This document shows, one piece after another, positions 43,172 to 54,970 of a DNA stretch of 64,000 nt; the stretch's first letter is position 1; the number at the start of each line of letters is the position of its first letter. The position numbers and the translations under genes are program-made. Source of the stretch: Lumnitzera littorea (taxonomy: Eukaryota > Streptophyta > Magnoliopsida > Myrtales > Combretaceae); the NCBI GenBank assembly GCA_024138015.1, contig JAMXBB010000006.1:75304398-75368397 (forward strand), written 5' to 3'. The notes under the pieces were generated by a model. It had not been told where the DNA came from. It did no database searches and saw only the letters and a list, made by a program, of their open reading frames with translations.

Positions 43172-46118
43172 TGTAATACCCTAAGGTTTGAGTCAATACT
43201 ATAACCCTAAGATTCAAGTCCTTAAATTTAGTGCATCAAGCAACATTATCCACTTTAGTTCAAACTTCACAGTAAGACTAGAAAAGTTAGATAAAGTATT
43301 TTAGTAAAGTCGATTTTTCAAAATAAGCAATATAAAAAAATTAATTTGAGAAAAATGTCAATTTATTAATAAGGTTAATAATTATTGAAAACGTAAAATT
43401 TAAGTTGTGAGATATAGCAAGATATTAGAGATAAGTTATTTAACTTGTAAAATAATAAATGAAGTTGAATTATATATAATATACATGTATGTACATATGA
43501 TATGCATTATATGTATTAAATATATACATATAATAATAAATTATAAAAAATAAGATAAATTAATATAAAATAATGAAAAATTAATTAAAAAATAGTTTGG
43601 TAAGTCAGCAAATAATATAGCAGCTTGAGAATCACTTGTAGTGATAAGTCAACACCTAAATAATAAGAGAATGACACATGGCACCTAGTTGACACTTAGG
43701 AAAATAAAAGAATGAAATGTGGCACTTATCTTTTTGACATGTAACCTCCTCAAAATCTATAAATAGGACACCAAACATCAATTCAATGTTTTAGGAACCT
43801 GAAAACACAAGAACTTATTTTTAGAAAATTAGAAAAATAAAATAAAATAAAAACAAAACAAAACATAGGGGCGAATTTAGTCTAGGATAGTTCAATAAGC
43901 TCTCGACAACATGATGTGTAGCGATTTGGTGGTCTGAAGGTTGGCAATGAGGGAGGTGTTTCCGATAAGGAATGGTAGCTAGAGGGTAGTTAGTTCAAGT
44001 GAACCCATTTTTTACCCATAAGTTCTTTTATTTTCTAAAAATATCAAATTTACTTTAAAAATTCTAGAAAAATATTTTCTAGAATTATTTTTAGTATAGA
44101 TTAATGTGGTAATTTTATTTTAATTAAAGAACTAGTGAAAATATGGTGTACTTAAGAAATTGCCCTATTCGAGTGAAAATTGAATTAAATTTTACAAATA
44201 TTAGATGATGTTGTTTTAAGCTCAATTTTTGTATATAATACACTTGATATATATATTTAATTTTGGTAAAAATACTTTTCTAAAAATAAATCTAGTTACT
44301 ACTTTTTATAATTATTTTAAATAAAACTAGTAGTTTTGCTAAATTGTTAAAATTATGAGGCTTTTTGGAACAATTAGCTTCATCTCACAACTAGATTTGT
44401 TTATTTTCCCTAGTTTTTTATAATTTTGAGCTAAAATCATTATTTTGATAAAAATAAATAATATGCTAGTTTGGTATAATTGATAGTCAATAGTTAAACT
44501 ACATATTTTTGTGAGTTTATAAGATTTTTCATAAGATTAATCGGGCTTATATTCTATTTATTACGTATTTTCCTAATATAAGCCTATATATTGACCTAAT
44601 ATATAAAATAGTAAATAGTACTATTATGATAATTGATAAGATATTGTAAGATTAGTATTTTAGGTATGAAATAAATGTTGCTCAAGTTTGGAAAGTGTGA
44701 TTTTTAAGATTTTTAATTTAGGATTAGAGTTTATTTGGGTTAATTATGAAGTTACGGTAACGTATGATTAAATCGGTAGCGAGAAAGGGTATCTTTACGC
44801 TTGTAACCATATGGATTAGTCTTGTTTCTTAAGATATATTAATACTTGAAGCGACAATCGAGACAACATAAATTTTATTGAAATCGAATAAAAAACGAGC
44901 AAGATAAGGTCAAATAAAGTTTAAAAATGCAATAGTGAAACCTTATAAGACTTTATGTTTGACTTGTAGTTAACTTTGAGTAGTTTTATTGCTACTCATA
45001 ATACTGTATATTGTTTGATGCTGCGTTGATTGAATATGACTATATCTTAGGTGAATTGATATGTTGTTATAACGATCTTGATGTGGTGATTTTGAATGAT
45101 GTTAGCTATATCATGGCTAAATTGTTGTGCTGTTATGTTGAATGTTGATGTGATGTTTATGATTTTACTAACTTAGGGAGTTGAGTGACTGCTAACCTAA
45201 TCTTTTAGGTGTTTACCTAAGTAAATCCTATGTAAGATATTAAATTTCTACTAAGGAGAGACTGGAAACTAAACTCAAATAACTAGGTTGAATAATCCTA
45301 AAGATTGGTTGTGTTGAATGATGTACTTGAGTTGTTATTGCATAACAAGGCATGGTATGGCATAAAAGAGACCTATGAGTTAGAAATTTTCAAAATGAGG
45401 CTTCCAAATGATTAAAAAAAAAACCATGGCTTTATAAAATCAATTTCTGAAGCATATAAATTCTCATTGCTCGAGCAACTTAACTACATTCGTAGTCTGA
45501 TTTGGTAAACTACTCTTCATTGTCTAATTTGATAAAAACAAAGTTATCCTACTCTCAGGTAGTTCCTTATTGCATCTAGGTTCCTGGACATGGTATCTAA
45601 ATGCTTAAGTATGTCGACTAACCGAATGAGTGAGCTAAAAGGCATAGGATATTGGTACTGATGCATGCTACGTACATGAGCATAGCATGCTGCATTACTC
45701 ACAATAAATACCTAGTTGGGCTAATGTATGTGTGATATGGTTTATATTGTATTGTTTGTTATCCAATCTCACTCAGTTTTAGTAGCTAAGGGGATAAAAT
45801 GTTTTATCTTCAAGCTAGCAGGATCTTAAAGGGCCTAACACCAAGGGGGATATATTCTAAAAATATTAGTCAGAGTAAACAAATTCTGGATGGAACCTGT
45901 ACTAAGTTAGAAGTCTTACTATTTTAAAGATGAAAAAAAAAAAATAGTTTATGTTTTAATGTAAATAGTAAGTTGTAAATATAAGTTGTAAGCAAATATC
46001 TAATTGAACTCCATTATCACATAAATAAAGTTATCATTGATGAATGAGTAGGTTGAGTTATGTTTTTAAAAGGTATTCTTGTATGATGGAGCATTTTGTG
46101 CTAAGCTATGATGTGACA
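43172..46118 (+). mobile_element. Solo LTR, Tekay-type, about 2.9 kb (copy J)
   Basis: Starts TGTAATACCCTAAGG and ends near GATGTGACA. Non-coding, with the same internal organisation as LTR B: an AT-rich first third, a central TGCTTGTTTGATG..TGATTGAAT-type segment around 45000, and the CTCACTCAG...TCAAGCTAGCAGGATCTTA block near 45765-45835. It separates copia RNase H (right) from the envelope-like region (left). I could not read a matching target duplication, so the right boundary is approximate. Confidence 0.55.
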
Positions 46119-46735
46119 CACGCTACTTGAGTAACTTTAGAAAAAGAATATGTAAAAGAACATGTATGGCAAACAGCTAGAGTATTGGGGAATGTATTAT
46201 TTAAACAAAATAACAAAGAAATATATTTATTATTTAGAACAAAATTTTTGAAAAATAAGGAGTTAATAAAATCATATAAAGTTACAAAATGGATAGCACA
46301 CTCCTATCTCATTTCTTATAAATTCAAACTATGTTTTCATTAGGCGTTTAGTAAAATATCAGCATATTAATACTCAACTGGCACAAAATCAATGCACATA
46401 TCACCGATTGTAACATAACCTCTTATGAAATGATACCTAATTTTTGTGTGTTTAGATCTCAAATGCTAAACAAGATATTTTGTTAGATTTATTGAACTTG
46501 TGTTGTCATATTTATAATGCAAGCCATAATCATGCGATTGTTTTGTCCAAAAAAAATTTCGCATAACATTTTCAAATGGAAACATACTTTGCTTATGCTA
46601 AAGATAGGATGATGGAATTTTATTTCATGGAAGACTAAGAAATTAATTTATCCCAAAAAAATTGGAATGTACTAGAAGAACTTTTACTAACAACCTATAT
46701 AATCAGCATCTAAGTATCTTATTAAATCAAAGTTT
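46119..46735 (-). pseudogene. Copia RNase H (Sirevirus 2)
   Basis: From 46735 leftward on the minus strand: FDLIRYLDADYIGC (about 46690-46735) marks the start of copia RNase H. STSNTFQFFWDKLISWSS and LSLAXAKYVS follow (46590-46680). Then CDNTSSINLTKYLV and RSKHTKIRYHFIRGYVTIGD (46390-46510), and FVPVEYXYADILLNA near 46340. This is the conserved copia RNase H series, here full of stops. It is separated from RT by an insertion at about 46736-47850. Confidence 0.8.
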
Positions 46736-47850
46736 TAGCTTTTAAGGTATCGGATTCCTAATTTTCACAATTGTTAAAATCATAAGTCAACAATAAGATT
46801 CTACAAATTTATGATTTTATAATGTTTTTCTTAGTTAAAATGGGTTTAAAATCATTTGTGTGGATACTTTTGGTAAAATTATAAACTTTAATATACAATT
46901 CTTGATAGGCTTCAAGGTACCAACCCAACTTGACTGCTAAAGCTGTGATCTTCTACTTATTGACTCATTCTATCTATCGAGTTGAATAACACTATTTCTT
47001 GCAGATAGAGTGTCGAGAAGCATAAGGCTAAGATAACAATCGATCCTTAACTATGCCTGAGTAATCACTTACTCAACATCATGCTTGCCAATAGGCTAAG
47101 GTATCATGTTTTTGAGAGTTGGATTCGCTTAACTAAAGTCTGTTGTCGACTTAGTGGCGAGGAGATCATTTTAAGTGTTGGATCCACTCGGTACACCCCG
47201 AAGAAACTATTTCCAATTGACTTCAAAACTCGACAATTATGGGTTGACCTCTTTAGTGTCTTGGCCAAGCATTACGAGACTACCTCTAAGGTATGCCGAA
47301 TGACCACATGCCAACTTCTCCTTATGAAATGAACAATTTTATATTTTTGTACTTATTTGTCTTTATTTTATTTATGGGCCCAATTCTTTAGGGTTTAAGG
47401 CTTTGTACATTATTTATAGTTTTGCCACTAGGGTTTAGGACGTGCTATAAATAGCAACTTTTGTAACAATATAAAGATATATAGAAGATCAATGAAAAAT
47501 CCCCTTTTGGAGTCTTTTCCCTCAGAAAGTTCTCTCTCCCTTAATGGCTCTTATCAATCCCTTTAATAAGTATTGTGGTGAACAACCCTATTACTTGAAT
47601 CGGTACATCACATTTAGTGAGTCTTAGGTCTGTGTGTGGTTCTATGGTATGCTATATTTGTAAAGTTAGTACATGGGATTACTAAATCATCGACTCCCAT
47701 TTACTTTTCATTCCTTCAGTAGAATCGGACCTACCCCCACGGCCAGCCTTATCTATCCTTAGCCCTAAACCGTATCAGTTCTACAAGCTTACAATTTTAT
47801 CGATTTTATATTTTTCTATACAATTCTACTAATTTTAACAACAATGCTAA
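46736..47850 (+). mobile_element. LTR-like insert with TATA box inside copia pol
   Basis: About 1.1 kb that interrupts the copia frame between RT and RNase H. On the plus strand it has GGGCCCAATTCTTTAGGG, then CTATAAATAGCAAC (TATAAATA at 47446-47453), followed by a leader with TCTCTCCC. That is a typical plant LTR promoter layout. An 83-codon open frame at 47081-47332 matches no family I recognise. Neither end nor target duplication could be fixed, so the class is uncertain. Confidence 0.4.
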
Positions 47851-48895
47851 TTTTGGAGTAGTATGGATATATTTGATAATCCTTTTTATAAAAAATAAGT
47901 GTATTTCTGTTGAAGCACTTTGAAATCTTAAAAGGATACGTACATTGAATTAGATATCATAAGGGAAAAGCAATTACAATAGAAAATGAACCAATTTAAC
48001 TTCGATATAATTTTTCACTAGCCTTCTTACCTTTACCATTCAAATTTAACCTAATAGAGGTACTCATAGGGGTTGATGATCCTTTAAGAGTTTTCAAAGC
48101 CAAATTTCTTCAATATTTGCTTAGTATATTTTTCTTGATGGATAAATATACCATTCCTTGTTTGCTTGATTTGAAGCTTTAAGAAGAAATTTAACTCTCT
48201 TATAAGTGACATTTCAACTAGTTAATCTAAATACTATGTCATCCATATGCTTAGAAAATTCTTTGCAATAAAGCTCATTAGTTGATCCAAATACTATGTT
48301 ATCCATATATATTTAGACAATTAATATGTCTTGATCATATTGATTCAAAAATAAACTTGTGTATATTTTTTCTCTTTGAAAGCCATTTTTCATAAGAAAT
48401 TTGCTTTGCTTCTCGCAGCATGCATAGGGGATAATATAAGGCTTTCTTGAGTTTGTAATATAGTCAAACTTAAATAGATCTTCAAAATTCGAAGGTTGTT
48501 TTAATATACCTCCTTGATGTACCCACTTCAAAATGTACTTTTTAAGTTTATTTGAAAAAGCTTAAAATTTTTGAAACATGCAAAGCTAGCAACAAATGTA
48601 TTACCTTTATCCTTGTAATAGGAGAGTATGTTTCATTAAATTCTATCACTGCCTCTTGATAGTAACCTTTAGCCATAGCCTATGTTATCATCTGAGTGAT
48701 TCTTTGATTTAGGTTATGACTTAATGGCATCAGCAGGCTTGTTGCAATGATCTTACCACAACCATTATTACCAAATTTTACATAACTATCTTCTTTCCAT
48801 TCTAAGCTAGTGAACAACAAAGCATCTTTGGGCATATACCTTGAACAACCACTGTCAAGCTACCATGTTCCTTTTACTTTGCTTCATGCTCTTAT
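47851..48895 (-). pseudogene. Copia protease and reverse transcriptase, integrase missing
   Basis: From 48895 on the minus strand: protease with LDSGCSRYMPKDALLFTS and VKFGNNGCGKII (48730-48870), matching the copia DSGCSRHMTG active-site region. It is followed at once by RT sequence EAVIEFNETYSPITRIKVIH (about 48640-48700). Further RT motifs: FLMKNGFQREKIYTSLFLNQ, DILIV, and YMDNIVFG (48290-48310, ancestral YVDDIIFG with the second Asp changed to Asn), then LIRELNFFLKLQIKQTRNG and KYTKQILKKFGFEN (48100-48200). In copia, integrase lies between protease and RT; its absence indicates an internal deletion of roughly 1.5-2 kb. Motif style (QIYVDDIIFG) is Sirevirus-like. Confidence 0.8.
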
Positions 48896-50375
48896 ACACA
48901 TCACCAAAAAAAAAAAAAAACAGAATAAATCAAGTCTATTTATAAATCTAACAAAGTTTGTGATAAGAATTAAGGTTCTATAACTCGGACTCGAGCTCAT
49001 GGGCTCATTAACATGGTCCACCATGCTCTTCTACAACAACTCATAGGTAAGGAGGTACTCCTTCATGGCAGTCTATTCGAATGCATGAGTTCCCATTAGA
49101 CATACATCATATCTTGGGTTGAGAAGCCTAACATTGATCTCGAGCTAACCTAGCACCAAGATGGCATAGTGCAAAGCTCTTCAAACTACGGGCAGTATAG
49201 GATGGAGAACTTAGCTTATCAGTTTAGTGCTTCGACCAACGCAACACCAAGTTTATGAGCAAGCTTACTAAACTATTCTGATCCATCTTATTCTAACCTT
49301 CAACTTGGTACCAAATGAAGGAAAGGTGATTATCCATATCAGCTACTACCAATAACAGCATGCTACGTATCCTTTGATAGTGAACAAATACATAGGTTCC
49401 TATAGCTTTTGACCTTTAAACTCAATTCCATAGCTTTAATATATTGTAATTACTTCACTAACTACTCAAACTCAAAATTCAAGTATGATCCTTTAGGAAA
49501 ATTATACGAGTTTTCACTAAAATAACTGTTTATTCACAATTTGAAGCTTAAAAATTAAATAAAAATTTTGAAAATAGTTTTATGGGAAATCTCTTCATAG
49601 CAATTCAATATAAGTATAGATTAGTTTACAAAAAAATTTTGAGGTCAAAACTACATCATTTGACTAATTTATTTCGATATTAGAAAATTGCTCAATTTTA
49701 TTGATTTCTTAAGAATGTACACTGTAGATACTAAATTTATAAAAAATAATATTTTTCCTAGATTCTATACATGAAAATACGTATGAATAGTTTTTTTTTT
49801 CATAATTTTCTAGGTACAATTAATATTTTTACAAATTTATGTAAACTAGAGGTAAAAATGAACCTTCATTAAAAAACAAGGCCTTAGCCACCTATGGTGG
49901 GTCCCTCCTTATTGGTGCAACTAGTTGTTGGCCACTCCTTATAGTGGTGTAATTAGTTGACTTGTAGCTTCTCTCCACACTAGTGATCTACGAAACGCTA
50001 ATATTAGACATTGATTTTGCTATTTTTCCTAAATTTATTTTGTCTTACCTTCCAAATCCAATCATATTTTTCCCAAATCCAACTTTGCATGTAGATTTTC
50101 AATTGAGTGTTTTCTAGAATTTTTTAGTGTTCTTAGATGCAAAATGAAAGAAATTCTCTCTCCACAAGCATATAGGCATTATGTGCTAAGTTTTGTTGCT
50201 TGTAAATCCTATTTAGTTGCTTAACACTTATTTATAAACACCTATACACCTCAATTAGACTTAATCCAGTTGCCCTTAACTAGTTTATGATTTTTATTGA
50301 TTTTCTTAACTCATTTTAGCTTAAAACGTAAATAATCGGGTATTTTAGTTAATTACAATTATATATCTACACATG

Positions 50376-50409
<34 letters not shown>

Positions 50410-50639
50410 TGTACATGTTGTTTTATGTCACATCATAATTTTATTATATATCTCTAAAAGTTTACAAACTAATGGAGCTTATTCTATGCAATTACGATAA
50501 ATAGTATATAATATGGTAAAATTACTCTATTTTAGCTATATTATTATTTTATTATATTTTAAAAATCCAAGCCCATGAGGTCTCCTTGACTAACGCCTTA
50601 AGCCCCCTTGTAAATTTTAAAGTCAATTGACTTCGTATC
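48896..50639 (-). repeat. Tekay-type LTR fragment (copy K)
   Basis: Non-coding sequence. 49600-50000 matches 14990-15290 of solo LTR G in order and orientation: CAAAAAAATTTTG..TCAAAA, TTGATTTCTTAA, AATAATATTTTTCCTA, TTTTTACAAAATTA-like. Left edge at the copia protease and right edge near 50639 are estimates; no target duplication seen. A poly(A) run is at 48906-48920 and a (TG)n(TA)n microsatellite at 50379-50410. Confidence 0.5.
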
Positions 50640-51070
50640 ACCGATGCTCTAAATTTACTCGTTCGATTCTTTTTGTAAATTGCAGAGTTTACAATCACGG
50701 CTAAGGAACATGGTCGTAGACTTCACTCGTGATTTTCTTTGGACTTTAATCCTTGATAAAATTCTCTTCTAATGTTTGTTATCATTAGGTCATTTTCAAA
50801 TCCGGTGAAATTTTTCTCTAAAAAAATATATAATATTCATTCTTTTCACTTCATTACTCCTTTAAAGCTTTCAAATCAACAAATGACTTAATTAAGCATC
50901 AAAATCATAAAAAATTACAATAAAATAATTCAAAATAACCATAAAAATATAACAAGAAATGTATGCAAAATCACATTCAACGAATCTCCCTACACTTATT
51001 CATTTGCTTATCCCCAAGCAAATTAATCATCCTTACTAAGGGTTGAGAAATCAAGATAAGAACTACTAAG
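50640..51070 (-). other. Athila-like non-coding sequence, left of solo LTR B
   Basis: Contains CTCCCTACACTTATTC followed by TGCTTATCCCCAAGCAAAT (50995-51025), the complement of the conserved non-coding segment near the 3' part of Athila-type elements. It continues across solo LTR B at 54371: the sequence just left of the insert, and just right, is interrupted only by the LTR and the CTAAG duplication. Confidence 0.4.
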
Positions 51071-54000
51071 TGTAAACCCTAGGAAAAATAGTAGTTGAAC
51101 CCTAGCTCAAGTCCAAGTGTTCTAAACTATACAATAAGTCGATAAGGCTAATAATAATAAAAGAATATGAAGTTTAATAAATCAAATATAATACCGATGA
51201 TAAAACCCTAGGAATTGATCGAAACCCTAAATCGCTTACTAAACCCTAAAACTAATTTATGCACCATTAATCGAAATTGAACCCAAAATTTGCTTGAAAC
51301 CCTAAAATTATAAACATAAAACTATAAAATAATTAAATATTACATAATAGGGATAAAATTATAGTCGAATGTAATTTTCGACTAAATCGCCTATTTGTAC
51401 GAAATTGTAACGAAATTGCCACAATAACTTGTAAAAATTATAATTGTAGCGGGTACCAATTAAATAGATAAAATTTCACAAAAATTTGAAAATTAATCTA
51501 CGAGGAGATTCGCTATAATTTATATGATTCGAAAAATTGCACATATTTGTTAATAATTTTCATTTTCCTTCTCTTCCATTTCCAATTTATCTCATTTTCT
51601 TTCTTCATTTCCAAATCAATTCTTCTCCTACGTAAAAGAAAGAACAAAAGTTAAGATAAAAAAAATCAGTAGCCACATGATGTTATTTTTTTGTCTTATT
51701 TACATTAATGAAAAGCTAACTCAGCTTAAAAATTAAGCTAACAATCATGTGAGAAAGAACAACATATAAATATGGAAAAAGAAAAAAAAAATCTGCATAA
51801 ACACATACGCAAAATCTGCAAACCATGAGGAAAAAGAGAGAAAAAGGAAGAAAGAAAAGAGAGAAAGAAGGAAGAAAAAGAAAAAAAAAATAAAAATTAC
51901 AAGGTAAGTGATTTATTTTAGAAAGTATAGATGTATATTATAATATATACATGTAGAAATATAGTATTTTTATGGTATTTTATGGTATTTTTTTTACATA
52001 TAATACTAATAGTATATGTTTATATACATGAATACCCAAATTTAATTATATGTGTAAATATAAGATTAGGTTGTGTATACATGTATGTATATAAGTATAT
52101 AGTATGTATTATGTATTTGTTTTTTTTTATACATAACTATAATATACATATATATGTATGTATCGTAACTATATATATATATATAGGTATACATATATGA
52201 TTATATATATATATATGTGTGTGTGTGTGTAGTGGTATAATATATAGTGGGGTATTTTTATAAGTATGTATATAAGATATATGAAAAAATATATATATAA
52301 TAGTATACGGCATATTATGTATGTAATATATAGTATACATATTTTATGATAAATACTATCTATTTTATGATAAATGATAAATACTATATAAATATATATA
52401 TATGCCGAACATATATATATGTATTTGGAGGTATGTATGCCGAATATATATATGTATGTATTTATATGAATGTATGCCGAATATATATATTTATATATAT
52501 AAATATATGAATATGTACATAAGAGTAGGTTTTAAATAAATACATATACATATATAATACGTGTAATATATAATATATATATGTATATATGATACCGTAA
52601 TTTAAGAATTTACAATAACATAAACTATAAATTATATATTATAAGTATAGGAATATATATTTATATGTATATTTGTGAGGTACATAAAAAAAATAAGAAA
52701 ATGAGAAAAATAGGAAAATATACCCAAATAATAATAAAAATAACAAGCATATGATTTAAATAATTATTAAATTATAAATATGTTACGAAAAAGCGCAAAT
52801 CAATATTTTATAATTTTTTAAATTTAAATAATAATTTTTGTGATATTTTTGTATCACAATTTAAGTTATGAGTCATAACGTCCAAAACGGACCTCATTAC
52901 GAGAAAATACGCTCGAAAACGATCAAAATGGACTATAAGTTCATAACGATCCGAGCTAAAATGAAAAATTTACATGCGATTCGATAAAAAGCTTGAATCG
53001 ACAATTTCACGTAACTAAGTGAAATAAACCTTGCATATTATAACACTAGTTAGTTTTAAATTCCTTATCTTACAAATTTTCCTTATTCTCAAGTAATCTT
53101 GATATCGACCCTAAGCTGACCACCGACTATTACGATCCTTGAACTAGCCATGGCTGAGTGAGTTTTTCCTTATGATTCCATAGTTGTTTGTGCTTGTAGT
53201 TAGTGAACATAAATTATGAATTATAAATGAATGTGTACGAGGTTGGGTTATGCTTGTGCATGATAGTTGTTGTTGAGGATAAATCTACTTTAAATTTCAA
53301 TAATATAATATGTATTGCATAGTAGATTCAATAGATTGATTATTTGTGACTTGGAACGATCACTGATTAAATAAGACTTAACTTTTATTTGACTAGAAAA
53401 GTTAACTTGGATCATGCATAAATCATGCACTGCATAACTAATTCCGGGCAGTCATATTACATGGAGATAGCGAGAGGCTATACTTGGGTTGATTATTGAT
53501 TATTATTGATTTTGTACGGTGTATACGTGCGATATGACCTTACCTTTGCCCACGGGATGACTAAGCGTTGGAGGCGCCAACCGTCTAGCTATGGGTCAAG
53601 TCTAGAGGCCTTCGTTTAGGGGTGAGTGAAGGCTGTATGAACCTACTCACAATCATATGTAGAACTCGTTTTGATAAAGCTAATAATAGATGTACTATTG
53701 CATTTTAAATACAAAACACGAAGTTTCATTATGAAATAAGTTCTAATATGATACCCGGATCTGACTGTACCGAAGAATCTCTAACCCTGACTTCGGAGGG
53801 CGTTAAATCTGAGTTATATGTAGTACCTGGTTGCTTGCATGTATTTGTTTAGCATACTGCTCGTTCATGCATTCATTTGCCTGAACTTAACTATGGTATA
53901 ACTTGATTGCTGTATGGTTGAGGGAAAATATCTCACTAAGTTAGTAAGCTTATACCCTTGTAGACTTCTCTTGCAGGCCGACTTATTCGTAGAGTCAGGC

Positions 54001-54365
54001 CATTGTATGCCCAAGGTTAGCTTTCTCTATAGGGTCAATGTGGGAGCTGTTCGAGGGCAGAGAGTACTTTTGATTAAATGTAGATTTGAATGTGTAATTT
54101 TTATATTAGTCTCGCTTTAGACATGTTTTAAACTCTATATCTGTAAACTTTTATACACATAAATTATGTGTTATGTTTTATGATATTATTATTTGTCATG
54201 AAATGATATTGCTTAAGCGTGCGTACTTTTGGTAGTTAGTAGTAGTTATTGCCTTGTGTATCATATAAAAGGGTCGTCGATTGTAAAGGAACTCAATTTA
54301 TAATCCTTTGTACGGTATATGGCGACTGCCGCGACTGCCACGACTAGCCCCTTCGGGTCGCGACA
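51071..54365 (+). mobile_element. Solo LTR, Tekay-type, 3.3 kb (copy B)
   Basis: 3,295 bp between CTAAG at 51066-51070 and 54366-54370, with perfect TG/CA ends: TGTAAACCCTAGG at the start and TTCGGGTCGCGACA at the end. This is the best-preserved large LTR and serves as the reference for the family. It is highly similar, in reverse, to 62364-64000. Includes a purine-rich tract (51835-51890), a long AT microsatellite region (51930-52560) and a (GGCAGTCGC)-type short repeat close to the 3' end on the minus strand. Part of it (53407 onward) is repeated after the N at 54970, probably by misassembly. Confidence 0.9.
51930..52560. repeat. AT microsatellite and TATGCCGAATATATATA tandem units
   Basis: About 630 bp of (TA)n, (ATGT)n and (GT)n inside LTR B. 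Three spaced units of ATGCCGAA followed by (TA)n occur at about 52403, 52438 and 52474. Short open frames here (for example 51931-52200) are low-complexity artefacts. Confidence 0.75.
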
Positions 54366-54969
54366 CTAAGTCTACTTAGTACTATTTAGGATACCAAAGA
54401 AATCATGTTAACCTTGATATATGATGTGAGTCCATGCATCCCTATAAAAATTTTCTCAAGCAGCCTTAGCAACTTGTATAATCTTTCCCTTCTCACCTTT
54501 TCAATGCATCAGTCAACACAGATATTGGAATTGAATAGCTAATTCATGTAAATTAAAGTTAACTCATACTGTTTATCTAAGGATTCTCCCCTAAATTAGT
54601 TTCCATTTTATACAATCAAGTAATAACCATACAAGAGCCCCTTATACTTAGTTATGATGTATACAAGTTTGTTCTTAACCTAGCCAAGCACTATAATCAA
54701 GTATAAATACATTTTGTATCTACTCATCTCTTGATCATTCTCCAAATACACAGTTTTGTTGAGAGGCTATTCAATTTAATTGTTAATCATTCCCCTAATA
54801 GATTAAAGCTAATCCTTACTAATCTAGCCCTTTTTATTTTTATATTGATAGTAGGAAAGAACCTTGGTCTTCTAAGGGACCAAAGTCAATCCATATCAAG
54901 TTTCTTTCTCCTTTCTTTTTTTAAAGCATATTGGCAATGAAAAAGAACCTCGCTCTTCTAAGGGACCAA
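53407..54969 (+). repeat. 1,563-bp direct repeat, copy 1
   Basis: Runs from within solo LTR B (TTGGATCATG) to Athila-like flank (AGGGACCAA). No difference from 54971-56533 was seen by eye at an offset of 1,564. It covers 959 bp of LTR and 604 bp beyond the LTR end, so it does not respect any element boundary. Confidence 0.9.
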
Positions 54970-54970
54970 N
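54970..54970. other. Single N: assembly join
   Basis: The only ambiguous base in the window, placed exactly between the two 1,563-bp copies. Confidence 0.95.

Noticed and set aside
51931..52340. 89- and 67-codon ORFs on opposite strands
   Set aside because: Pure Tyr/Ile-rich translations of AT microsatellite sequence.
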